Shown: piece by piece, positions 1-7,117 of the stretch
Layout: each line of letters begins with the position of its first letter
Numbering within the stretch: the stretch's first letter is position 1
NCBI GenBank assembly: GCA_035518875.1
Contig: DATIXD010000069.1
Coordinates: forward strand, 1 to 26,028
Reading direction: 5' to 3'
DNA from: DATIXD01 sp035518875
GTDB taxonomy: Bacteria > Pseudomonadota > Gammaproteobacteria > Methylococcales > Methylococcaceae
Length of the DNA: 26,028 nucleotides
The notes under the pieces: model-generated
Seen by the model: only the letters and a program-made list of their open reading frames with translations
The model's database searches: none
Told to the model about the DNA's origin: nothing
Translations under genes and position numbers: made by a program

Positions 1-64
1 GCCGCGCAAGCGGCCGGGCGAGTGGGGTAGGGGTGTTGTCTTGCCGAAAAGAGGCCGTTATCTG

Positions 65-373
65 ATGAATTGGTACCGCATTACACTATCGCGCCAGGAG
101 TTCGAATCCGGAGAATTGGCCGTGCTTCAGGGCGCATTCCAGGAGGCCTACGTCGCCTGCAATGCGCCCAAGGGCATGGCGCTGTTCGGGATTTGGAGCG
201 ATGACCGCAGCCTCTATTTCGTCTATGTCACCCCGAATGCGGCGCCGCATGTTCGCCCCCTGTTGGACGCCTACTCGGCCGAACCGCACGATCCGCCGGA
301 GCGAGCCCGCCTATCTCTGATCTTCGGGGACGAATCGGGACGAACGTTGCGATCGAGCGGATTCGAGGCATGA
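65..373 (+). CDS. Small hypothetical protein (102 aa)
   Basis: I do not recognise this family. The preferred start is the ATG at 65, which has GAGG at 51-54 ten bases upstream; an in-frame TTG at 41 would add 8 residues but lacks such a site. The product is a soluble-looking, mildly acidic protein without a signal peptide or membrane segment. Its pattern (an N-terminal MNWYRITL strand, then GMALFGIWSDD and LYFVYVTPNA) suggests a small alpha/beta fold of alternating strands. GC and codon use look like the rest of the chromosome, unlike the genes at 1352-2973. It precedes the MITE-like repeat and is not tightly linked to any neighbour. The first 14 bases of the window form a GC hairpin with a GCAA loop that may belong to the end of an upstream unit. 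Confidence 0.6.
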   Translation: MNWYRITLSRQEFESGELAVLQGAFQEAYVACNAPKGMALFGIWSDDRSLYFVYVTPNAAPHVRPLLDAYSAEPHDPPERARLSLIFGDESGRTLRSSGFEA

Positions 374-441
374 GCCGCGAGCGCATGCGGTTCTCAAGCG
401 ACTGGGGAGCTAATTCCATTTATCAATCAAATCAACATGAA

Positions 442-595
442 TGTAGGGTGGGTTAGCGACAAATCGGCAGGAAAGCCGATTTGCACAGCTTCGCTGCCCG
501 CTAGGGCGAGTGGCACGGATGCCACCAGTGAACCGTAGCCCACCGAACCCAGGCCATTTGGTGGGTTACGGCATCCATGCCTAACCCACCCTACA
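442..595. repeat. MITE-like inverted-terminal repeat element (154 bp)
   Basis: The element begins TGTAGGGTGGGTTAG (442-456) and ends with its exact reverse complement CTAACCCACCCTACA (581-595). Inside are a perfect 8-bp stem (AAATCGGC 461-468 with GCCGATTT 475-482), a GTGGCA/TGCCAC hairpin (510-525), and a second imperfect copy of the GTGGGTTAC-type arm near 536-570, so the element is internally symmetrical. It contains no credible gene. Repeats with GTAGGGTGGG-type ends are widespread as small non-autonomous elements in bacterial genomes. It fills most of the gap between the gene at 65 and the phosphoribosyltransferase and could supply a transcript-level hairpin upstream of the latter. Confidence 0.75.
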
Positions 596-657
596 ATGAT
601 GGAACCCTGACGGCCACCCTTGCCCCGATACCGTAAACGACTGAAAGAACAAGAACA

Positions 658-1263
658 ATGACGGAAAAACCAATACGTTGCGAGCTGGTGACGTGGGGCC
701 AAGTCTACCGCCTAGCCAGACGCCTGGCCGGCATGATCCGAAACGCCGGCTTCCAGCCGGACGTGATCGTCGCCGTTGCGAGAGGCGGCTACGTCCCCGC
801 GCGACTGCTTTGCGACTTTCTCGGTGTCTACAATCTGGCCAGCATCCGCATCGCCCACTACGAAGCGGGTGCGCACATGAGCCCCCAGGCGCGGCTATCT
901 TCCCCGCTTTCTCTCGACGTGCACGGCCTCAAGGTGCTTTTGGTCGACGATGTCAACGACACCGGCGACACACTGACATTGGCTATCGAACACATCCGAA
1001 GCTTCACCCCGGCGCAGCTGAAAGTGGCCGTTCTCCAGCATAAACAGGTTTCCCCGGTCAACCCCGATTTCTACGCGCAAAAGATTCTCGCCTGGCGTTG
1101 GCTGATTTATCCCTGGGCGGTAATCGAGGATATCGGCGGCTTTTTGGCTGACATGAGTCCTCCCCCGGCCTCTCCGGAGGAGGCTTTGGAAAGGCTCAAC
1201 ACGGAGTACGGCATAAAAGTGTCACGGCGAACCATCGAAGACGTTTGGGCGGGGTTCCGGTAA
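658..1263 (+). CDS. Phosphoribosyltransferase family protein (COG2236-like)
   Basis: This is a 201-residue type I phosphoribosyltransferase. The diagnostic PRPP-binding loop is visible at about residues 94-107 (LLVDDVNDTGDTLT: two acidic residues followed by a TGDT loop). An earlier IVAVARGGYVPARLL stretch (37-51) forms the first strand and the helix of the Rossmann-like fold. The closest overall type is the xanthine/hypoxanthine-guanine salvage-like group (COG2236), in which a purine base and PRPP would give a nucleotide, but the real substrate cannot be read from sequence. It is cytoplasmic. The ATG at 658 has only a weak purine-rich stretch (GAAAGAAC) upstream. It lies 62 bp after the MITE-like repeat and 25 bp before the first attC-like site, so it could be a resident gene beside the cassette array or its first cassette; no attC-like site was seen on its 5' side. 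Confidence 0.85.
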   Translation: MTEKPIRCELVTWGQVYRLARRLAGMIRNAGFQPDVIVAVARGGYVPARLLCDFLGVYNLASIRIAHYEAGAHMSPQARLSSPLSLDVHGLKVLLVDDVNDTGDTLTLAIEHIRSFTPAQLKVAVLQHKQVSPVNPDFYAQKILAWRWLIYPWAVIEDIGGFLADMSPPPASPEEALERLNTEYGIKVSRRTIEDVWAGFR

Positions 1264-1288
1264 TCGCAGAATTTTTGAGATCGTGTTT

Positions 1289-1346
1289 TTTTAACGCAGT
1301 GAAGTAAGCCCTCAGCTTTGCCGGGGGTATTTAATTCATGTTGGGC
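1289..1346 (+). other. Weak attC-like site (integron cassette boundary candidate)
   Basis: The right end GTTGGGC (1340-1346) fits the core-site consensus GTTRRRY. The left end TTTTAAC (1289-1295) fits RYYYAAC except at its first base. Between them GTGAAGTAA (1299-1307) can pair with TTAATTCAT (1331-1339) at seven of nine positions, as L'' and L' arms do, and CCC/GGG blocks continue the stem. The next gene starts 6 bp after the site, as expected for a cassette. The outer arms pair poorly, so this is the weakest of the three sites. Confidence 0.35.
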
Positions 1347-1351
1347 CATTA

Positions 1352-2323
1352 ATGACCAAAATCGACATAGTCGAACTATTGTGGGATTGCTTCATAGGCA
1401 ACATGAACAATCATCCTCTTCATATGGGAGCCTTACAAAAATACCATATGCCGCTCGGGGATGACGACGGACGCCTGTGGCACTTTACTCGCTTTTCGGT
1501 GTTAAAGCAGATGCTGGCGGGCCGGCAGATCTGGCTATCTGACTTGGCCCTCTGCAATGACACAGACGAGATTTGCTACGGGCTTCGTCGAGTCACCGAA
1601 CTTGTGACAAATATCCATGAAGGTTGGGACCCGGCCCACGTGCGCATAGTGCAACAACTCGCCAAACGAGCCGCAAAACGCTTCAGGCAAGACCGTCATG
1701 TTTACGCATTTTCTCTTTCCGAGGAACGCGACACACGGCAACACTGGGAAGCGTATGAGGGCGGCCTACATACCCCGAACACTAATGATCCCCACGTCGC
1801 CATTGGCTTCGATGCAAAAGCGCTTGCATGGCCACTTGAAGTGTCATCTTCACATCCGCCAATTTACCTTTTTAGCGTAGCCATGGTCGAAGAGCAGGTG
1901 GATCGTCTTGCGGATTATTGGACGGTCAGCGCCTTGAAAACCCTCATATGGCTGGAGCGAGAGAAGGGCGACACAACACGCATGCCCCCATCGACAAAAT
2001 GGGCTCACGACGCGCTTGCGCGCATGTTGGGGTTCACGTGCGCACTGATGAAGCACCCGGGCTGGAGGAGTGAGTATGAGTGCCGACTGCTTTTCATCAA
2101 CTTTAAAACTTTCGATGAGAAAGATGAAAGCGCACTTCCCCGTCCTGATGGCTTAGGACACTACGTACCGCTGATGTGGACAGCCGATCGGGTACCGATT
2201 CAAGCGATTGTGGTGCACCCGCTCGGCCAAGCTTGCTCCATCGAACGTCAGCTGCGAAGGCATCACGCGGGAAAGAACATTGAGGTTATTTCTTCGCAGT
2301 TAAAGCCGCGTCAGCGAGGTTGA
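1352..2323 (+). CDS. DUF2971 domain-containing protein
   Basis: This 323-residue protein has the DUF2971 signature. LWHFT lies at residues 42-46 and the conserved Asn-Asp-x-x-Glu cluster at 60-73 (IWLSDLALCNDTDE). The VYAFSLSEERD block with Trp132 and Tyr135 follows (117-135), and a late E-C-R-L-L strand is near residue 244. No signal peptide or membrane segment is seen, so it is probably cytoplasmic. The biochemical role of DUF2971 is not established; members are frequent in mobile and anti-phage gene neighbourhoods, which is context and not proof. The start ATG at 1352 has no clear Shine-Dalgarno sequence, which is common in gene cassettes. The gene is lower in GC than its chromosomal neighbours and is bracketed by attC-like sites, which suggests horizontal acquisition as a cassette. 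Confidence 0.85.
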   Translation: MTKIDIVELLWDCFIGNMNNHPLHMGALQKYHMPLGDDDGRLWHFTRFSVLKQMLAGRQIWLSDLALCNDTDEICYGLRRVTELVTNIHEGWDPAHVRIVQQLAKRAAKRFRQDRHVYAFSLSEERDTRQHWEAYEGGLHTPNTNDPHVAIGFDAKALAWPLEVSSSHPPIYLFSVAMVEEQVDRLADYWTVSALKTLIWLEREKGDTTRMPPSTKWAHDALARMLGFTCALMKHPGWRSEYECRLLFINFKTFDEKDESALPRPDGLGHYVPLMWTADRVPIQAIVVHPLGQACSIERQLRRHHAGKNIEVISSQLKPRQRG

Positions 2324-2416
2324 GCTTTATTTCAAATCACCCCGGCAGGGTCAACCCTTGTAAAGGCAGAACGTGATAGCGGTTCCGTCGCATGATCGTT
2401 ACAGGGTGAAATCTCG

Positions 2417-2486
2417 GCCTAAAGATTGCGCTCCAACCGACCTCTTTCCGCTTCGCTCCGAGCGTCGGCTGATTTTAACGTTATGC
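2417..2486 (+). other. attC-like recombination site (70 bp)
   Basis: The site runs from GCCTAAA (2417-2423, one base from the consensus GCCTAAC) to GTTATGC (2480-2486). The inner arms CAACCGAC and GTCGGCTG pair at seven of eight positions, and the region between them contains the GCTTCGC-type loop common in attC sites. The flanks GCCTAAAGATT and the complement of ATTTTAACGTTATGC also correspond at most positions, giving the imperfect two-armed hairpin typical of integron attC sites. It lies 93 bp after the DUF2971 stop and 22 bp before the next gene. Confidence 0.55.
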
Positions 2487-2508
2487 GGCAGAAATTCAGG
2501 AGGGTACC

Positions 2509-2973
2509 GTGAATGAACTAGAGAAGATCATCTGGATAGCTGCATTCACAATTCTCGGCGGCATGCTGGTTTATGTGATCGGTCAGCTTCTCTCGAAGTT
2601 CCTGATTGATCCCACACACGAGCTGAAAAAAGCAATCGGTGAAGTAAGGTTCAATCTTGCGTTTCACGCGCCAGTAATTCACACGCCTATCGCACGCGCA
2701 CCTGAACGCTCAGACAAGGCTTATGAAGCGCTGCTCAAGAGCTCTTGCGAGCTTTTGGCAAAACTCGACGCGATTCCATTCTATGGGTTAATGGCTCGCA
2801 TTTCGCTTGGCTTTTTCCCTTCAAAGAACTGCATTCGAGAGGCGGCAAGGCAGCTGCGAGGTTTATCGACATATGTGCACGAGGCAGGCGATAAAGCGGT
2901 GTCGCATGTGGAAACAATTGGGAAAATCGTTGCAAAAATCGAGAAGTGTCTCAACCTGCAGGCACTTGAGTAG
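2509..2973 (+). CDS. Unknown single-TM protein, probable integron cassette gene
   Basis: I do not recognise this 154-residue protein. It starts at a GTG with an excellent AGGAGG site (2498-2503) five bases upstream. Residues about 7-28 (IWIAAFTILGGMLVYVIGQLLS) form one membrane segment, and the few residues before it predict a short outside N-terminus with a cytoplasmic C-terminal part. The rest is helical and fairly rich in Lys, Arg and Glu, with HELKKAIGEV at about 37-46, a possible re-entrant or amphipathic stretch at 85-102 (IPFYGLMARISLGFFPSK), and a C-terminal helix that could coil. GC content is visibly lower than in the core genes. The ORF nearly fills the interval between two attC-like sites, and its stop is followed after 9 bp by the next site. 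This is the standard layout of an integron cassette. A membrane-acting stress or defence role is only conjecture. Confidence 0.75.
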   Translation: MNELEKIIWIAAFTILGGMLVYVIGQLLSKFLIDPTHELKKAIGEVRFNLAFHAPVIHTPIARAPERSDKAYEALLKSSCELLAKLDAIPFYGLMARISLGFFPSKNCIREAARQLRGLSTYVHEAGDKAVSHVETIGKIVAKIEKCLNLQALE

Positions 2974-2982
2974 TCATTTGCC

Positions 2983-3042
2983 GCATGACGCGGCGATCAA
3001 CGGGATCTCGCTGATGCTTGACCGCCTAGGTCTGTGTTATGC
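2983..3042 (+). other. attC-like recombination site (60 bp)
   Basis: The outer arms GCATGAC (2983-2989) and GTTATGC (3036-3042) are complementary at six of seven positions. The inner arms GGCGATCAA (2992-3000) and TTGACCGCC (3018-3026) are complementary at eight of nine. The right core GTTATGC is identical to that of the site at 2480-2486, as expected for neighbouring sites used by one integrase. The site begins 9 bp after the stop of the preceding gene. The spacer between inner and outer arm is unequal (2 versus 9 bases), which is less canonical. Confidence 0.5.
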
Positions 3043-3085
3043 AGCCTTTTCATTTTCATCCCGTTTTGCCGCGCTGAGCACCGGA

Positions 3086-3305
3086 GCTTTCGATGGGAAC
3101 AGTCCGAAGGAGCGCTTCATGGATGAAGCGCGGCGATCAAGGGGCAGGAAGCCCCTTTGATCGCCCCCCGTCGAAAGCGAGGAGCGCAGGGGCTCTCGCG
3201 GCAACCGGGCGGCCTTTCTTTTGGTTACTTTTCTTTGGCCGCGCAAAGAAAAGTAACTCGCCTTCGGGTGCGAGAACCCGATTCAAACAACCGTCGCGAT
3301 AGCGA
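3086..3305. repeat. Composite palindromic dispersed repeat
   Basis: No gene is credible in 3043-3400; this stretch is built of nested palindromes. An outer stem GCTTTCGA (3086-3093)/TCGAAAGC (3171-3178) encloses two further hairpins: GCGCTTCAT-gg-ATGAAGCGC (3112-3131, perfect) and GATCAAGGGGC/GCCCCTTTGATC (3135-3162, one bulge). Together they would make a three-way junction of about 93 nt. The long palindrome at 3224-3257 follows, then a small GTCGC-gata-GCGAC hairpin (3294-3305). The phrase TTTGATCGCCCCCC occurs twice (3156-3169 and, with the same core, 3311-3324). Sequences containing the CTTTTGGTTACTTTTCTTTGG core are familiar dispersed repeats in proteobacterial genomes. Confidence 0.7.
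3224..3257. repeat. Perfect 14-bp stem palindrome (GTTACTTTTCTTTG)
   Basis: GTTACTTTTCTTTG (3224-3237) and CAAAGAAAAGTAAC (3244-3257) are exact complements around a GCCGCG loop. It is the most conserved-looking core of the surrounding repeat. It could fold in RNA from either strand, but there is no T-run after it, so a terminator role is not supported. Confidence 0.85.
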
Positions 3306-3331
3306 CTCCTTTTGATCGCCCCCCATCCCAT

Positions 3332-3362
3332 CCTTCCCCCGAAAGGGGAAGGGGGACTTTTT
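3332..3362 (+). terminator. Possible rho-independent terminator or repeat hairpin
   Basis: CCTTCCCC (3332-3339), loop CGAAA, GGGGAAGG (3345-3352), then GGGAC and five T residues (3358-3362). On the plus strand it could stop transcription out of the cassette region before the oppositely oriented gene at 3401. On the minus strand no T-run follows, so it is a poor terminator for that gene. Hairpins of this kind also occur as dispersed repeats. Confidence 0.45.
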
Positions 3363-3400
3363 CATGACTTCCGAATTTCTAATATTGACCAACGCCGGCA

Positions 3401-6400
3401 TCAGCCGCCGGTCTCGATGGGCGCCAGGGTGAGCGCGCTTTCCACCCCCTCGGCGACGGCCTTTTCTGCCGGGGCCGGGTTCAGCACCGCTATCCGGGCC
3501 GACTCGATGCCGAAACCGGAAAGCGCGCTCACGATCGCCTTGGCGCGGTTTTGGGCGAGCGAGACGAGTTCCGCCTCGGCGAGCGGCTCCAACTCCACCA
3601 GCCGCTCGAACATCGCCTGATAAAACGCCGTGTCGGGACTCGCCCGGCCCACCAGCGCTAGGGCCGGGTTCACCCGCTGCGCTTTCGCGCCGGTTGACTT
3701 CTCGTGCGCGGTTTCGAATTCGGCGACCGCTTTCGAGCCGGCGTGCGCCTCCAGCAACGCTTCGAGCGCACGTTGGGTGCGGGCGTTGTCATAGGCCACA
3801 GGGCCCGGGTCCTCTCCAGGCGCCAGTTCCACGCCGAGAGCCTTGGCCAGTGCCTGGCGTACCCGCTTGGAGCGCATCGCCCCACCGTCGAACTTGCCGT
3901 CGAATTTCCCCTGTACCTGAAGCTTGAGTTGTGATCGCTGCTTCAGCCCCTCCGCCAACTTGGCCAGCTTTCCTTGCTCCGGCGGCAGCAGCTGGTCGCT
4001 GCCGGGTTCGAAGACCACCGCACTCAGCGTCTCGGTATCGCCGCCGAAAACCTTGCCCAAAGCGCGAAACGGCGCGGTCACGGTGTTTTTGATGACATTC
4101 ACGATCGCCTGCCAGATCACTTCACCGTAGCGGAACCGGGGGTTATTCAAATCGCCTTGTACCGGTACGGCGACGTCGATTTTCCCCTGAGCATCGGTGA
4201 GCAGCGCAATGGCGAGGTCGAGCGGTTGGTTGATCGCCTTCGGCGACTCAACCCGGTCACCGAGAGTGAACTTCTCCAATACCACCTTGTTTTCACCGGC
4301 GAGCTGGCTGTTATCGATCTTGTATTGGAGTTCCAGGTTGAGGCTGCCCGAGGCGATCTTACGTCCGGCGAAGGTTGCACTATAGGGTGTGAGCGGTTTC
4401 ATCGGGACGTTGCGGAATACCACAGTGATATCGGTGAACTGCTTGGGCTGCAATGGCTGCAAAGAGCCGTACACCCTGGCGAGCCCATAGTCTTCCACGC
4501 GGCCCTCCAACTGCACCTTCGCTCGACTCGATGGTACGGACGAGATGCCGTTGACGCTGCCGTTGAATTCCCGGATGCGCGTCGCGAAGGGGATGACCAG
4601 GCTCAGGTCGGCGAAATCCACTTCGCCCTTCTCGATGCGGACCCGTTCGATGTTCACCGGAAAAGCCGCGCCGCTCGTCTTGCCGGCCGGCGTCTTGCCC
4701 GGTTTGACCGGGGCGCCGGGGTCGTTCGGGGGCACGCTCTTTTCCTGCTTCAGCACCTTGCCCAGGTTCACGCTGCGATCCTCGAACACCACGATCTTGG
4801 CTCCCGGCTCGCGGACCCGCACCTCCGCGATGTTCAGCCGGTCGGGCGCGAGGCCGAACTTGAAACCACCGGCGTCAAGCGATCGCCAGGCGAGAAATCG
4901 TTCGCCGCTCCCGGCTTCTTTCAACATAAGGTTTCCAATGCCGAAGGTGCCGTCGTAGCCCACGCTGGGTCCCGATTCGCCCTGCTCGTAGGTCCATTTG
5001 CCTGCGGTTGACACATGGCCGGATGCCAACTTCAGCGTCGTGAAGCGCGCCACATAAGCTTCGATCGGCATGAGGCTCAGCTCGACCACTTTCAGCGCGC
5101 CGTCGATTTTCTGAGCATTTGCGCCGATGCGTCCTTCCGCATCGATGGAACCGCCCTGTTTGACTGCCAGCGCGGCTTGGAAGCCCATGGGGGTCTTGCC
5201 GTCCGTATGTATGTCGGAGAGTGCGAGATGCTTGACGATCACATCGAGCATGGTCGCCGGCTCGATGCCTTGATCCGCCACGGCAAGAGTGAATTGATCC
5301 AGCGCCAGAAGATCCAAGCCCAACAACCACGGGTTACCCTCGGCCTGCGCCTCCGCCTGGACCTTTGCCACCTCCCGCTTGAGCGTTTCGCGGTGCTGGG
5401 GGCTGATAAAATCCAACAGACCAATGCGTCCGTCCTTTTCTCGGGTCACCCGCGCACCGCCCCCCGCGAGCAGGATACGTCCCAGGCGCACGTCCCGCGC
5501 GCCCAGATCGACGCCCAGGCCGGAGATGGCCAGGCGCTCGAGTTCCAGCAGCGGCGCTCGGCCGGCGACTTCGGAAGCCGCTACATTCGTCAAGTTCAGC
5601 GTACCGTCCCGCACGGCGCCCCCGAGGCCTTCTGCCCGGGTCTCCAGCGTGGCTCCGAACCCCACGTCGATCGCACCCACATCCAGGCCGAGCGGCTTGG
5701 CGCGACTTACATCTTGGTAGCGTAGCCCAACCCGGTCGATGCGGACCGAAGGCAGGGAAACTTTCCACCGCTGCGCAGGTTCTGCGGCCGCTGGTTCCGG
5801 CGCCGACGCCGGCGCGGGGCTGGCGCGGGTCAATTTCTGCCAGTTGAGCGCCCCGCTTTCATCGACATCGACGCGCACCTGACCCGGCCCGATCTCGACT
5901 GTCCCGACGGAAAGTTCCCTGGCATTGAAGTCGAACCGCCCTGCATCAAGACGCAGGGCATCGAGCGCCAGAATCGGCTCGGCCGCATCTGCAGGCTTGA
6001 GTGAAAGCTTTCCCACCGTGACGCCGATGTCCTCGAGGGCAATCCGGGGTGGGCCGTCACCGAGCGCGAAGCGGTAGTTCGCTTTCAGATCGACCGTGCC
6101 CTGGGGCTCCGCCAGATTGACCCGATCCCGCAGGAAGCGCCACACCCTCGCCGAATCGAGTCCGGTGAGTTCAAACCGCCCGGCGGCATTCAACGGCCGC
6201 AGCGAGAGCTGGCCGTTCCAGGCGAGTTTGCCGCCGCCGCCCAGTTCCGCTCGGAGCGTATAGGGCCCTTGCCGCTCCGGCAAGGTGGAAAGCTCGCGCA
6301 ACTCGAGGTCGAGCGGTTCCAGCGTCGCGCTGGCGGGGGTCGAATGGGATAGGTCGCTGAAGGTGAAATGGCCCCCGCTTAAAACGATGTGGCGGAACAG

Positions 6401-6844
6401 GACCGGCGGAGGAGGAGAGGCCGGCGCCGCCGGTTCCTCGGACTTCGGGAACGAGTCGGCCAGGGCCGCCAAGTTCATGCGCCGGTCGGCGCCGATTTCC
6501 AGCAGCACCGAGGGCTGCTCCAAGAGGATATGGTCGAAGGTCCACGTCCGCCGGAACAGGCTGTCGATCTCGAAATCGATCAACAGGCGCTTGAAGCCCG
6601 CGATCGGACGGCCGTCCGCTTCCTTTAAAGCGAGGTCATTGGCCTCGAAGGTGAGCTGGAATGGGTTGAACCGGACCTTGCCGATCGAGGCCTGCCGGTG
6701 AAGTTGCTCTGCGGCATAGGCCGGGAGGTAGCGGCTCACGAGATAGGGGACGAGAACGAAGCCCGTCAGTGCATAGCCGACAACCAGCAGCGCCACGATG
6801 ATGAAAGCTTTGCTTTTGACGATCGCAATGAGCCGGGCAGTCAC
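3401..6844 (-). CDS. DUF748 (AsmA-like) envelope protein, 1147 aa
   Basis: This is a very long protein with one N-terminal membrane anchor (about residues 13-35, FIIVALLVVGYALTGFVLVPYL). It is followed by a large periplasmic region rich in beta-strand repeats of the AsmA/TamB superfamily type (for example ASIGKVRFNPFQLTFEAND near 50 and RVRIEKGEVDFADLSL in the middle), which marks the DUF748 family. Proteins of this superfamily are thought to form long grooved beta-structures that bridge the periplasm and carry lipids; a DUF748 function is not individually established. The C-terminal part after VVFEPGSDQLLPPEQGKLAKLA resembles the OmpA-like tail found in many family members. A proline- and lysine-rich linker lies near residue 700. 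The start is a GTG at 6844 with AGAGGT about 6 bases upstream. It is monocistronic as seen here, with 273 bp of featureless sequence before it. Confidence 0.85.
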   Translation of the reverse strand: MTARLIAIVKSKAFIIVALLVVGYALTGFVLVPYLVSRYLPAYAAEQLHRQASIGKVRFNPFQLTFEANDLALKEADGRPIAGFKRLLIDFEIDSLFRRTWTFDHILLEQPSVLLEIGADRRMNLAALADSFPKSEEPAAPASPPPPVLFRHIVLSGGHFTFSDLSHSTPASATLEPLDLELRELSTLPERQGPYTLRAELGGGGKLAWNGQLSLRPLNAAGRFELTGLDSARVWRFLRDRVNLAEPQGTVDLKANYRFALGDGPPRIALEDIGVTVGKLSLKPADAAEPILALDALRLDAGRFDFNARELSVGTVEIGPGQVRVDVDESGALNWQKLTRASPAPASAPEPAAAEPAQRWKVSLPSVRIDRVGLRYQDVSRAKPLGLDVGAIDVGFGATLETRAEGLGGAVRDGTLNLTNVAASEVAGRAPLLELERLAISGLGVDLGARDVRLGRILLAGGGARVTREKDGRIGLLDFISPQHRETLKREVAKVQAEAQAEGNPWLLGLDLLALDQFTLAVADQGIEPATMLDVIVKHLALSDIHTDGKTPMGFQAALAVKQGGSIDAEGRIGANAQKIDGALKVVELSLMPIEAYVARFTTLKLASGHVSTAGKWTYEQGESGPSVGYDGTFGIGNLMLKEAGSGERFLAWRSLDAGGFKFGLAPDRLNIAEVRVREPGAKIVVFEDRSVNLGKVLKQEKSVPPNDPGAPVKPGKTPAGKTSGAAFPVNIERVRIEKGEVDFADLSLVIPFATRIREFNGSVNGISSVPSSRAKVQLEGRVEDYGLARVYGSLQPLQPKQFTDITVVFRNVPMKPLTPYSATFAGRKIASGSLNLELQYKIDNSQLAGENKVVLEKFTLGDRVESPKAINQPLDLAIALLTDAQGKIDVAVPVQGDLNNPRFRYGEVIWQAIVNVIKNTVTAPFRALGKVFGGDTETLSAVVFEPGSDQLLPPEQGKLAKLAEGLKQRSQLKLQVQGKFDGKFDGGAMRSKRVRQALAKALGVELAPGEDPGPVAYDNARTQRALEALLEAHAGSKAVAEFETAHEKSTGAKAQRVNPALALVGRASPDTAFYQAMFERLVELEPLAEAELVSLAQNRAKAIVSALSGFGIESARIAVLNPAPAEKAVAEGVESALTLAPIETGG

Positions 6845-7117
6845 GGGTTACCTCTCGATGTTCAAGTCTTTGGCAAGAGGATGTTTCAGCGGGCAGTGGG
6901 CCTTTTTTGAAAGCCCCGCTTGCATCCCGTCAGCGCCCGCCGGAACGCTACCCGGCGTTGGGATGGTTTTCTGAGGTTTTAGCGCTCGACTCGGTGTCCG
7001 CGCGCCTTCCCTGCCTTATCGGGCGCCGATTATGCTGTCCCTGGGCCGTTTCGTTCAAGCCTGATCGGCGGTTCCCGAGGGTTTAGCCGGAAAAACGCAT
7101 GCTCCAGCACATCCAGG

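Noticed and set aside
442..595. CRISPR-like or tandem repeat reading of the MITE region
   Set aside because: There are only two inverted copies of the end sequence and no regularly spaced direct repeats.
427..702. Minus-strand 91-codon frame through the inverted-repeat element
   Set aside because: It is made mainly of the repeat sequence, and overlaps the start of the phosphoribosyltransferase gene without a ribosome site.
1478..1494. TGGCAC-N5-TCGCT resembling a sigma-54 promoter
   Set aside because: It lies within the coding part of the DUF2971 gene and lacks the invariant second T of the -12 element; chance match.
3037..3331. Small open frames in the palindromic repeat
   Set aside because: They arise from the repeat itself and are symmetrical on both strands; no conserved protein feature.
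3974..5725. Long plus-strand open frames opposite the DUF748 gene
   Set aside because: They are antisense shadows of a high-GC gene, with no domain, no ribosome site and charged, low-hydrophobicity composition typical of reverse-frame reading.
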